NCBI GenBank assembly: GCA_937873135.1
Contig: CALMVQ010000232.1
Location: 62,001 to 126,000 of the forward strand
Length of the DNA stretch: 64,000 nucleotides
Direction: 5' to 3'
Origin: an uncultured Scytonema sp.
Lineage (GTDB): Bacteria; Cyanobacteriota; Cyanobacteriia; Cyanobacteriales; Nostocaceae
The notes under the pieces were generated by a model that worked only from the letters and a program-made list of their open reading frames with translations, was not told where the DNA came from and searched no databases. This document shows, one piece after another, positions 52,341 to 60,605 of this stretch. The position numbers were made by a program, and so were the translations under genes. The number at the start of each line of letters is the position of its first letter. Position 1 is the stretch's first letter.

Positions 52341-52828
52341 ATGTCAGATCAACCTGTAGGAAAACCCCGTCCCCTATGGCGGGTAATTCTTTGATCTGTC
52401 GCCACCCTGATGCTGTACTACGGCTGGTACAAGTGGATTATCCAGGAGGAATTACGAGATTATAACGGTTACGGGTGGTCAGGAACGCTATGTTTAGCGC
52501 CTTTTGTCTTGGGATAGCAGTTCCTCAAGCTTTGTGGCTCTTTGATCCAGATGTTCCGGGATGGTTCGGTTGGTTTTCCTTGGTAGGTGTCGTCTGGATT
52601 TATATTGTGCAGTTCAAACTGTATAGAACAGTCAACGAACTCTATCGCCAAGCCGGAATGAAAGAACCACTTGTCGTCTGGTGGATATTTATACCGGGGT
52701 TGAATTTAATTGTCGGTTTGAGACAAATTCATTTTTTAAGTCAATTTTGGGCAAAAGAACAAGGTATTGCTGTAAAAGACGCTTTTGCTGAAAAAATTCA
52801 CTTACTTTCAGCAAATTCTTTCCCTTAA
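52341..52828 (+). pseudogene. Broken small membrane protein gene (in-frame TGA and frameshift)
   Basis: From ATG 52341 the frame reads MSDQPVGKPRPLWRVIL, then TGA (52392-52394), then continues SVATLMLYYGWYKWIIQEEL and YNGYGWSGTLCLAPFVLG to a stop near 52517. The rest (IAVPQALWLFDPDVPGWFGW, VVWIYIVQFKLYRTVNELYR, VVWWIFIPGLNLIVGLRQIH) is in another frame, consistent with one lost base near 52513-52517. Joined, it would be a protein of about 160 residues with four TM segments, no family known to me. The downstream open piece (52475-52828) has no convincing start. Sequencing error is possible. Confidence 0.75.
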
Positions 52829-52895
52829 CATCGCCTACATAACGAAGAGCCTTAATTGAACTGTATTAGTTTTTGATGAGACTTTGAAATGACAA

Positions 52896-52975
52896 AGAAA
52901 AAGCTCTCTTGCAGTTTGCCTAGCAAGAGAGCTTTAGTGTGGTGTGAGGAGCAAACTCAATGTTTGCTTTCTACC
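52896..52975 (-). ncRNA. yfr1: Yfr1-like small RNA
   Basis: Minus-strand order: stem-loop AGCAAAC-attga-GTTTGCT (52950-52968), the unpaired core CTCCTCACACCACAC (52937-52951), and a strong terminator hairpin AAAGCTCTCTTGC/GCAAGAGAGCTTT (52900-52935) followed by TTTCTTTG. Yfr1 of cyanobacteria is defined by two stem-loops around an unpaired CTCCTCACAC element, which pairs with target mRNAs such as porins. The 5' end is estimated (a TACAGT -10-like box lies at about 52976-52981). Confidence 0.88.
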
Positions 52976-53092
52976 ACTGTAGCAAACGAGATTTGATTTG
53001 TCGGGACTGTCAGGAAAATTTGAGTGGAAATAATACTTAAGTTTTACGAGAATAGAATTCGAGGGTACGCTAGGCAAGTCTACAAGCTAACA

Positions 53093-53925
53093 TTATTTTT
53101 GGGAAATATGAAAAGCAGAAATATATGAAAGCTGAAGACGGCTTCCAAAGTCATCTTCTATCCGCTGCCTCAATCCTGCAAACAAAGCATCTTTGCTCTG
53201 TGGATCTAACTTTAGGTATGGCGAGTAGGTGTTCAGAAGCATTAAATATCATCGACAGTGTAGGTTACCTCGGATACAACTTGTCCGGAGACTAAGTTTT
53301 TGAATTGTCCTGAATCGATGGCCATTTTTGCCAACCCTCTTAAAATCTCTTCTTGAGTTTCCCTGTCTTCATATCGGTCAAGAGATGGAGCATGGACTTG
53401 ATAGACTTCAGATAAGCTTTGGTAGACTTCGTAGGAGGGCTGAAGTTCCTTGTTCCATAATAAAATCAAGCAGCCACGATCTTTCAGGGCTTTTGCTGCT
53501 TTGAGATATCCTACGTCTGGTGAGCTCCAATGAAAAGAAGATGCTGCTAAAACTGCATCAAATTTCTCAGCTAAAAGCGTCCACTCTTCAAACGATGTAT
53601 TCTGAATCTCAACATTGGGATACTGTTGACAATTCTGTTGAGCTAACCGGAAAAAATCTGGGTTGGGTTCTAAGCAGATTGTTGAGCAACCCAATGGCGC
53701 GATCGCTACCGTTGCAGTTCCAGGGCCACATCCTACTTCCAGAATTTCTGAGTCAGTCGAGAGTTGAGCAACTTCCACAACTTGGCGAATCAAATCTTGA
53801 GGATAGCGGGGTCGTACCTTATTGTAAGCCTCTGCTGCCGGAGAATACCAATTTTTTCGCTGTTCCAAATCTCTGCTGGAGCAACTGATTATTGTTTTTT
53901 TAAGTCTTCCATATCTGTTTGTCAA
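53093..53925 (-). pseudogene. Frameshifted class I methyltransferase
   Basis: The open part (53925 to 53242, 227 residues) has WYSPAAEAYNKVRPRYP, SAM motif I ILEVGCGPGTATVAIAP, LAASSFHWSSPDVGYLKAAK and ends VSEVTYTVDDI. The missing C-terminus follows at once in another frame: LNTYSPYLKLDPQSKDALF, AGLRQRIEDDFGSRLQLSYI, then stop at 53093. Adding one T in GATGATATTTAATG restores it to about 277 residues, normal for this family. Substrate unknown. A sequencing error cannot be excluded. Confidence 0.85.
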
Positions 53926-53980
53926 TTGTTGACAAAATCTTCTTTTTTTAAGATTTACAAGACTTAGCTAATATTACTTA

Positions 53981-54451
53981 TTAAATAGTTTTAAAAAAGG
54001 TAAGAACTGCTTCAAATTCATGATTAACAAAGAGCGGAATACCCAACCCAGTTTTAACACCGCAAGCTTTAGCAATTTTGTTGCGGAGAAAATAGCTTTC
54101 TGACTGGGTAGATAAGTTGGGAATCCATTCAGCTTGCTGGGATAACCAAACTCTTCCTGGTAAGCCCACGTTTGGAGGCATCACAAATCCTTCGCTACAG
54201 AAGCGAAACATCTCTAAGGCATTGACAGTTGCACTGTCAATAGAGCTATTGACGTACCAAACAGGACTAATTTCTAGAACCGTAGCTTCTTCAGAGGGTA
54301 TCCAAACTTCACCGTAATCCCACTTAGCAAACTCGCATACTGCTTTCAGTGCATAGGCAAGCCCATTTCGAGTATTTTTTACCTTGAGGGTATGTAAAAA
54401 TTTAACTTCCTCGTGTACCGATTCTAACTTAGTTTTTTCTTTAATCAACAT
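53981..54451 (-). CDS. Stand-alone GAF domain protein
   Basis: 156 residues, essentially one GAF domain: GLAYALKAVCEFAKWDYGEVWIP, LEISPVWYVNSS, FCSEGFVMPPNVGLPGRVWLSQQAEWI, YFLRNKIAKACGVKTGLGIPLF and ending AVLTFFKTI. In cyanobacteria this GAF subtype normally sits inside large hybrid kinases; here it ends right after the fold, so it may be a shortened relic of one or a small ligand sensor. No chromophore-binding Cys of the CBCR type is obvious. Confidence 0.75.
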   Translation of the reverse strand: MLIKEKTKLESVHEEVKFLHTLKVKNTRNGLAYALKAVCEFAKWDYGEVWIPSEEATVLEISPVWYVNSSIDSATVNALEMFRFCSEGFVMPPNVGLPGRVWLSQQAEWIPNLSTQSESYFLRNKIAKACGVKTGLGIPLFVNHEFEAVLTFFKTI

Positions 54452-54664
54452 ATTCTTTATGCATTTACTACATACATAAAAGCATAAAGAAATATTAAAG
54501 GTATAACCAACGGTAATTTCACTGATTCTTTATATTATTGACGTAAAGTTCACAAAACTGACAAAATTGTAGGAAAAGTCTCAGAATTGTAAAGTTTCTT
54601 AAATTAGCTTAATTAAAACTCTCTGATAATCCCTTATCAAGTATAAATATCTGCGAAAATAATC

Positions 54665-55144
54665 TTACATTAAATCCAATTGCATAGCATTGCTATGCTC
54701 GAAACCTAGACTTTAATAGACTGGTTTGCCTAATGGAGAGGCGTGGAGAATCACTCGCGTACAAGCGATCGCTTTCAAATAGTCAAGCGCCATACTCATA
54801 AGTTGCTTAGCAATTCCTTGTCTGCGGTATCTTGCTTCAACGTAGACTCCCCAAATATAGCTGTATTTACGGTACTGAGGCTTGAGAATATTTGGATACA
54901 GACCCGCAAATAGTTGACAACTAGTAGATCCTACAATTAGGCTATCAAACTCTGCAACAAAAGCTTTGTAAAATAAATTTCGACGAGCTTCTTTAATATA
55001 ATTGAGCGTAATATCATGCCACTCACCTTCTACAGCGTCCTCACTAACACCATTATCAAGCCACATTCGGAAAAAATGCTCTGCGATGAGTGAGTCTTCC
55101 TCTAAAGTTGCTTCTCTCAGAATAATATGTTCTTGCGGAGACAT
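54665..55144 (-). pseudogene. GNAT acetyltransferase with premature stop near the C-terminus
   Basis: 143 residues are open: HIILREATLEEDSLIAEHFF, AFVAEFDSLIVGSTSCQLF, IWGVYVEARYRRQGIAKQLM (acetyl-CoA site RRQGIA) and VILHASPLGKPVY. A TAA follows, and the same frame then continues SLGFEHSNAMQLDLM to a second TAA at 54665, which is just the expected GNAT ending (GKPVYxSLGF). So one codon has mutated to a stop and about 16 residues are lost. The shortened protein may be unstable or still active. Confidence 0.8.
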
Positions 55145-55336
55145 TACAGATACTCCTCAGTTTGAAGAAACAATTCCCATCCTACTAACCCAAGTTTTTT
55201 TTGTACATATGTGATGCGTGGTAATTGGCAAAAAGGGGATTGATAATTGTTCTGCTTCTTATTCCCCATGACTGATTTACATGACCAGTAACTTACGTTA
55301 TCAAAGTATTTAATTTCATATTTTTCTAATAAAGCC

Positions 55337-55630
55337 ATGAAACGAATAAAAGCTTTAATGACTGTAGTTAGCTCTGTTGCTATTTCCCTAGGTATGATAC
55401 CGACACTTCCTGTTGATGCAGCAAATGGCGAGATTACGTGTAATAATCTCATTAGAGACAATGGTTATGCGGTAGTTGGTGCGTCCAGTGGCAGAGTTAG
55501 CAATCGATATGGCGGGGGTGAGAGATATAGTTATCTCTACCGAATTCGCAATCGGCGTGACGGAAGAGTACGTAGAATAGCTTGTGTCTGGAACGAAAGA
55601 CGTAACTCTGCGCGACTCATCTATCGCTAA
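55337..55630 (+). CDS. Small secreted basic protein
   Basis: 97 residues: signal peptide (about 1-28, ALMTVVSSVAISLGMIPTLP then DAA), then a Tyr/Arg/Gly-rich mature part with two Cys (ITCNN, IACVW) that could form a disulfide, and repeated NR words (NRYGGGERYSYLYRIRNRRD). Proteins of this look are common in filamentous cyanobacteria; function unknown. Start ATG 55337. Confidence 0.7.
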   Translation: MKRIKALMTVVSSVAISLGMIPTLPVDAANGEITCNNLIRDNGYAVVGASSGRVSNRYGGGERYSYLYRIRNRRDGRVRRIACVWNERRNSARLIYR

Positions 55631-55922
55631 AAAATTAATTTTATTTGCAGCCTTGACAGATTGCTCTTTCATCTGTATTGAGCAGGATCTTTACTACTCA
55701 TTTGGATGCAAAGCAATGCTTGATATTGAGCGATCGCCTCTGTAGAGAAGTAAGAATTCGCTTCTCTAGACTTGTGAAATTATGAGCAAGCACCGTACAC
55801 AGAACTGTATTGCAGTTGATCGCCATCGCTGTGTTATGAGAAGGGGGAAGGAGAATCTGCCGTTTCCCTTTAACTTAATAAAAGCTTCCTCCTTGTCCCT
55901 ATACACCATACCTCAACTTCTG

Positions 55923-57227
55923 TCAAGAGTGTAGAATTCCCAGTAGCTTAGCAAAATTTCTGCCAGATAAAACAGCGATCGCACGTGCATATTGAGGATC
56001 GGACTGAGTACCAATTGATGCTGGATTGGTTGCTAAATAACGTAGCTGAGCTTGTGTTAAATCTATCTGAACATCAGGCTGAATGCCCTTGTGGTGAATA
56101 TCCGTTCCGTTTGGTGTGTAGTAATGTTCGATGGTGACTGCCAAAGCGGAACCGTCTGATAGCTCATTAACTTGTTGGACTAATCCTTTACCAAAAGTTT
56201 TACTGCCAACAAGCACTGCTCTTTTATTATCCTTAAGAGCACCAGAGAGAATTTCACTAGCACTTGCCGAATTGCCATCGACTAAAACGACTAAGGGTTT
56301 TTGAGTCAACGCTGTTTTATTAGCTTTGATCTCCTCCCTACCACCTGCACGATCTACTGTTTGAACGATACCACCATTTTGCAGCCACATCCGTGCAATC
56401 TCAACACTCGAACCCAATACTCCACCTGGATTACCCCGTAGATCCAACACAAACCCATCAACTTGCTGACGAGTGAGATTTTCGATAGCTCGACGCATTT
56501 GCTGGGGTGCTGCGGCGCTGAACTCAGCTAAGCGAATATAGCCAACGCGCTTCGAGTTTTCCTGCTTGAGCGTGTAACTCACCTTTGGCACGTCAATATT
56601 AGCCCTTGCGATCTTCACGTTAAAATTGCTCTGCCCAGAACGTGCAATCTGTAGAACTACTGATGTACCTGCTTTACCACGAATGAGTTTGGATGCATCC
56701 TCCAATTTCATTCCTTGAGTGGGTTTACCATCTATTGCCAAAATCCGATCTCCAGCTTTCAAACCCGCTTTCAGTGCTGGAGAATTGTCTGTGGTTGCCA
56801 CAACAGTTAGTTCCTGAGTTTTGGGGTTCTGTCCTAGCTGAATTCCAATTCCAGATAATTGCCCAACAATTGATTCTTCATTTAGAGATTGGTACTCTTT
56901 AGGGTTCAGAAACCGTGTGTAGGGATCTCCCAGTTGTTTTAAAGCTGTTCGGATAGCGATATAAGCTTGTTCCTTGGAGGTATAGTTCTGGTTCAGTAGG
57001 CTCTGTCTGGTGGCTTGCCAGTTAGTGTGATTAAATGTACCATCCACATACTCACGGTTAACAACTTGCCATGCTTCATCGACTATTGCTTTTGGACTAT
57101 CGTGTAACTCTGCACGAACGGATCGACACCCAATAGCACCAAAGAAAGACAAAGTCGTAGTCGTTGCGATCGCTCCACTTATCAAGGCAACTTGGAGCAG
57201 CGAGAAGCGTTGTGAGGATTTCAGCAT
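55923..57227 (-). CDS. C-terminal processing peptidase (S41 family, CtpA/CtpB-like)
   Basis: 434 residues from ATG 57227, chosen for AGGAAACC upstream; 13 more in-frame codons precede it. Signal anchor (LLQVALISGAIATTTTLSFF), N-terminal helices (VNREYVDGTFNHTNW, LGDPYTRFLNPKEY), PDZ domain (VGQLSGIGIQLGQ, LKAGDRILAIDG) and the catalytic core with Ser in GNSASASEILSGAL and Lys in SKTFGKGLVQ. It acts outside the cytoplasmic membrane. In cyanobacteria CtpA trims the D1 protein of photosystem II; which paralogue this is cannot be told from sequence alone. Confidence 0.93.
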   Translation of the reverse strand: MLKSSQRFSLLQVALISGAIATTTTLSFFGAIGCRSVRAELHDSPKAIVDEAWQVVNREYVDGTFNHTNWQATRQSLLNQNYTSKEQAYIAIRTALKQLGDPYTRFLNPKEYQSLNEESIVGQLSGIGIQLGQNPKTQELTVVATTDNSPALKAGLKAGDRILAIDGKPTQGMKLEDASKLIRGKAGTSVVLQIARSGQSNFNVKIARANIDVPKVSYTLKQENSKRVGYIRLAEFSAAAPQQMRRAIENLTRQQVDGFVLDLRGNPGGVLGSSVEIARMWLQNGGIVQTVDRAGGREEIKANKTALTQKPLVVLVDGNSASASEILSGALKDNKRAVLVGSKTFGKGLVQQVNELSDGSALAVTIEHYYTPNGTDIHHKGIQPDVQIDLTQAQLRYLATNPASIGTQSDPQYARAIAVLSGRNFAKLLGILHS

Positions 57228-57687
57228 TAAGGTTTCCTGTCGTTGGATTTTCAGTTTTGTTGTCAACCACTAAGGGATGAGCGTGGAGTTAGCTAGCAGA
57301 TCTCAACAGTCTCCAAAATTTTTCATACATATAATTATTATGAATGCGTAATATCTATTTTATAGTTGGTAACTCTTGATAAAATATATTAGTTGATGCT
57401 TCAAGCGTTGATTGTCGTTTGTGACGACGACCCAGCTTACGAACATACAACCTACAGTCAGCAGCATACAAACATATGACAATTATATAAACTAAACTGG
57501 TAAGCGAAAATTTAACAACAACGGTTGAATATGCACAAATTTGACCAACTCATCCGAACCACAAGTCGTTTTTGGGACATATATGGTTTTCCAGACTTGC
57601 CCCTATGCGTGTGGTTTTGGTTTGTTGGTCGTGGGGCTTCTGCCGCTTGAAATGAGTGCAGTTTTGGGATTTGAGTGTTATAGTATT
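57228..57687. other. Gene-free spacer
   Basis: About 460 bp upstream of the S41 protease. TCGTTTGTGACGACGACC near 57413 forms a small imperfect hairpin. Nothing else recognised. Confidence 0.3.
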
Positions 57688-58092
57688 TCAGAAGTTAGCA
57701 ACAGGTATACTAATTGACCCACGCGAAAAAGAATCAAGTGGATGTTTCTTAGACACATCCAATGGATCTATTTGTTGAGGTGTCTGGTTCTGGTTAGGCT
57801 GTTGCTGAAAAAATCGCTTGACAGCCGCAGATGGATTTTTGATAAAGTCAAGCGGGCTGATTGATTGGGACGGTTGACGGTGAACTGATGGAATTGAGTT
57901 AGAAATTGCTTCCAGTTGATGCTTTTGATCTACATGATATACTGGAGTATTAATTGTCACTGGCTGAGTGACTAAATTCCCAGCATTACCAGTAGCAGTT
58001 TCGAGTTGATAAACATTGATCTCATTAGCAAAGGCTGGAGCAGTCACAGCGATCGCACTCAGTACGAGTAAGGCTAGAGTTAAGCATTTCAT
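57688..58092 (-). CDS. Secreted Gln/Pro-rich protein of unknown function
   Basis: 134 residues. Signal peptide (about 1-22, LALLVLSAIAVTAPAFA). The mature part is low-complexity, with DPLD/SPLDFIKNPSAAVKRFFQQ and Gln/Asn runs (QQPNQNQTPQQ). The phrase PLDFIKNPSAAV recurs in cyanobacterial small exported proteins as far as I recall. No domain recognised. Confidence 0.7.
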   Translation of the reverse strand: MKCLTLALLVLSAIAVTAPAFANEINVYQLETATGNAGNLVTQPVTINTPVYHVDQKHQLEAISNSIPSVHRQPSQSISPLDFIKNPSAAVKRFFQQQPNQNQTPQQIDPLDVSKKHPLDSFSRGSISIPVANF

Positions 58093-58233
58093 AATTAGAT
58101 TTGCATCTTCTCAAAATAACCTATCTCTATCTTATGCATGAAATGGATAGCCTAGACAAGATTCGAGAAGTTGATGTTCCCGTTTGCTCATGTCAGATAT
58201 CTCGATTCATATTCGTCCCTTTTCTGGTGCGCT

Positions 58234-58332
58234 GACTGTTAATAGCTAGACACTAACAGTCTAAGCTTCGTCGTCTGTTGACGCAAGATCCAGACCACCC
58301 ACTACTCACTCGAAGTGGGTGGTCTCGTTTTT
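58234..58332 (+). ncRNA. Candidate small RNA with orphan terminator
   Basis: Two hairpins in a row: GACTGTTA/TAACAGTC (58234-58261) and GACCACCCAC/GTGGGTGGTC (58293-58324), the second followed by TCGTTTTT, a classic plus-strand terminator. No plus-strand gene lies upstream (57688-58092 is on the other strand), so a transcript starting between about 58100 and 58230 and ending here is the simplest explanation. Promoter not identified. Confidence 0.5.
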
Positions 58333-58429
58333 CCCGAAAATAATTTATAATTGTTATATCTCTTTATGAAAATACAACCAAGTATTAAAGTAAAAATAAA
58401 ACTACAGCCGACTTTGAGGAGGCTATTGC

Positions 58430-58756
58430 ATGAAGCGCTTAGTTATAGCTATTTTGGTAAGTACATTGGGTACGGCAGCTACTATCACTTTCCCGCAAAC
58501 TGCCAAAGCTGACTACCCAGGTGATCATTACTCGCATTATGGCAGGGAGAATCGTCCGTATTACGACCGAGGAGAAGATCGTCGGCGTTACGAGCATCGA
58601 GGAGATCGCCGTTATTACGAACATCGAGGCGACTACTACGGATATCATCCTCACTCTTACTACCGAGAATATTACCCTTCTGAATACTACAACCGAAGTT
58701 ATTATTCACATCCTCGTTCTCACTTTCAGCTTGTTATTCCGCTCATTTTCCGGTAA
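58430..58756 (+). CDS. Secreted Tyr/His/Arg-rich protein
   Basis: 108 residues. Signal peptide (about 1-27, AILVSTLGTAATITFPQTAKA). The mature part is extreme in composition: repeats of RRYEHRGD / RYYEHRGDYYGYHPH and many Tyr, His, Arg and Asp (SYYREYYPSEYYNRSYY), ending in a hydrophobic QLVIPLIFR. It may bind metals, polysaccharide or polyphosphate in the envelope; no family known to me. Start backed by GAGGAGG at about 58414. Confidence 0.7.
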   Translation: MKRLVIAILVSTLGTAATITFPQTAKADYPGDHYSHYGRENRPYYDRGEDRRRYEHRGDRRYYEHRGDYYGYHPHSYYREYYPSEYYNRSYYSHPRSHFQLVIPLIFR

Positions 58757-58936
58757 GAGTTATCAGTTTTAGCTCAATCCGAAATTGTACAGTGACTTTT
58801 TATTTGTCCCTATGTCAAATTATTGTCATCAAGGGTGTGAATCTTGGACTTGAAGAGGTTTCAGCCTAGAATCACTGGAACTTACAGACTGCATCAATAC
58901 AAATTGTTACTTTCCCTAAAGTGGGTAAGGCTTAGC

Positions 58937-59203
58937 TTAATGACACAAATTTGTTTCAACGCCATTTAATTTGTCACTGTACAGCTTCAATCGCTGAATT
59001 TTTTCAGCAGTGTCCGTTTCAGGTGAAGGAGTATACATTACGATTCGCAAGTCCGGTGAAGCTTCTGGTTAGAAAACCGTGTACTCAAACACTAACCGCC
59101 CCACTATCGGATGATTGTATTCTTTACTCCCTTCATGTTTCCCATATACGTCATGACGCGACCACCATTCTCGCTCATTCCGGACTGACTCTTTGCAGAT
59201 CTT
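58937..59203 (-). pseudogene. C-terminal remnant of an MmyB-like transcription regulator
   Basis: Translating the minus strand gives LIEDLQRVSPE, a frameshift, then EREWWSRHDVYGKHEGSKEY, HPIVGRLVFEYTVF, an in-frame TAA, and PEASPDLRIVMYTPSPETD to a stop at 58937. This matches the ligand-binding half of MmyB-like XRE regulators (WW..HDV, HP.VG.L..EY, L.IVVYTP.P). The helix-turn-helix half is missing; the fragment begins right after the TetR stop codon. Confidence 0.75.
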
Positions 59204-59230
59204 CTATCAGTTATGTCATATTCAGCATCA

Positions 59231-59866
59231 TCAGGGTTCAGCAACAACCTGTATCCCCTCCATAACTAAATTCACCAATTCTTCCGCAAATGCATCATCT
59301 AATGGTGCGTGCTTTACTAGTAACCGATACCAAATTGGACCATAAATTGCATCTATTCCCAATTCCAAATTTAAGTCTGGGCGTATTTCACCGCTTGTGA
59401 TTCCTTGTGACAAAACTGTGCGGATTGCTTCCCTGTGATCGGCAACGAACAGATCGCGAAACGCCACGGCTACATTTGAGTCCGTTTGCGCTTCGGCTAC
59501 AAGTCCAGCGACAGCATATCCTACTGTGGTTGTTGTGAGTATGGTAAACAGTTGTCGTAAAATTTGACAGAGGTCTTCTTCAACCTTACCTGTATCTGGT
59601 GTGGGAACATTTCGTGTATCTTGGGCTGCATAAGTTTCCATAATCACTGCCGCTTTGGAAGACCACCAACGGTAAATAGTTTGTTTGCCTACCCCTGCAC
59701 GGGTTGCGATCGCCTCAATACAAACACCGCCGTAACCTTTTTCTTCTAATAGCTCAGCCGCCGCCTTGAGAATTGCTTGATGAGAACGTTCACTCCGCCT
59801 GCGAGTCGAAGGCACTTTAGAGCCAGAATTTGTTTGAGTACCCTTGTTTTCTACCTGTTCTAACAT
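59231..59866 (-). CDS. TetR/AcrR-family transcriptional regulator
   Basis: 211 residues. The N-terminal helix-turn-helix reads RRRSERSHQAILKAAAELLEEKGYGGVCIEAIATRAGVGKQTIYRWWSSKAAVI, split here for length into ILKAAAELLEEKGYGG and IATRAGVGKQTIYRWWSSKA; the C-terminal ligand domain is of the TetR_C type with DLNLELGIDAIYGPIWYRLL. GAGGGG precedes ATG 59866. No obvious target gene adjoins it, except the decayed regulator downstream. It may control itself; an imperfect AGACG...CGTCT repeat lies at about 59900-59945. Confidence 0.92.
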   Translation of the reverse strand: MLEQVENKGTQTNSGSKVPSTRRRSERSHQAILKAAAELLEEKGYGGVCIEAIATRAGVGKQTIYRWWSSKAAVIMETYAAQDTRNVPTPDTGKVEEDLCQILRQLFTILTTTTVGYAVAGLVAEAQTDSNVAVAFRDLFVADHREAIRTVLSQGITSGEIRPDLNLELGIDAIYGPIWYRLLVKHAPLDDAFAEELVNLVMEGIQVVAEP

Positions 59867-60605
59867 AGTTACAGCCCCTCTAATTGATGTTCTTAGTTTA
59901 GACGATACGAATTGTCTTATTTATAAATACAACGTGATACGTCTAGTTTGATTGAAGATGAAGGTTTTTCTCGGAAAAATGGGTTGAAAACCCCGTTCAA
60001 GTAGGACGGCTTTTTCTAAGGGCGTGAATAATGAAAATTGTGGTATATTTAAAATATCAGTACAAGATTTAAAAACCTACTGACTGACTGGAAGAAAGTC
60101 ACGCCCGAAACAACTTTGAGGAGACATCAATACGCTCCATTGCGATTCATAGTGTTGAGCCGCGCGTACCTGAGTAGTCAGGATATTAGAGTCGAAAGGC
60201 TTTAAGAATCTCCGTATCTTTAGAGCGGAGAGTGTCAAACAAGTTGTATTCATCGCACAGCTAGTTGCAGAGACTGCAATGCAGAAGGTTTTACCTAAGA
60301 GCATCGGTGAGAGGTTAAGATAAAGTGCCTTTTATCAATCAGTTAAAATACTCAAAATCTTCTTAATAAGAATGATAATCGTGTGGAGAGAAGGGGGAGG
60401 ATGCAAGGGAATCTTGCCTCCTCCCCCTGTTTTTAATTATCATTATCTTTAAAATCTTAAATAGGCAATGGCGGATCTCCGTCCCCACCCGGCACTTCCG
60501 TTTAGCCACCCAATCTTCCGAAGTTGCTGAATCATGCTTTGGGGGCACATTCATACTTGAGTTTCGGAGTCAAACCGACGCTCTTGTGTAATCGACTACA
60601 CAGTT
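59867..60605. other. Gene-free spacer with repeats and remnants
   Basis: 59962-60028 (minus strand AAAGCCGTCC, GAACGGGGTTTTCAACCC) resembles the right end of cyanobacterial IS200/IS605 elements. From about 60180 to 60315 a plus-strand frame reads ESKGFKNLRIFRAESVK and AQLVAETAMQKVLPKSIGER to a stop, like the tail of a lost gene I cannot identify. The strong hairpin at 60392 is listed separately. Confidence 0.35.
60392..60434 (+). terminator. Strong orphan terminator-type hairpin
   Basis: AGGGGGAGGA (60392-60401) pairs with TCCTCCCCCT (60419-60428); an inner GCAAG/CTTGC extends the stem. It is followed on the plus strand by GTTTTT. An outer AATGATAAT/ATTATCATT pair (60371-60379, 60436-60444) surrounds it. 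No plus-strand gene is upstream; it may serve the convergent end of pstS-like gene transcripts poorly, or end an unannotated RNA. Confidence 0.6.

Noticed and set aside
58951-59265. 104-codon plus-strand frame
   Set aside because: Antisense shadow of the MmyB-like remnant and the TetR end.
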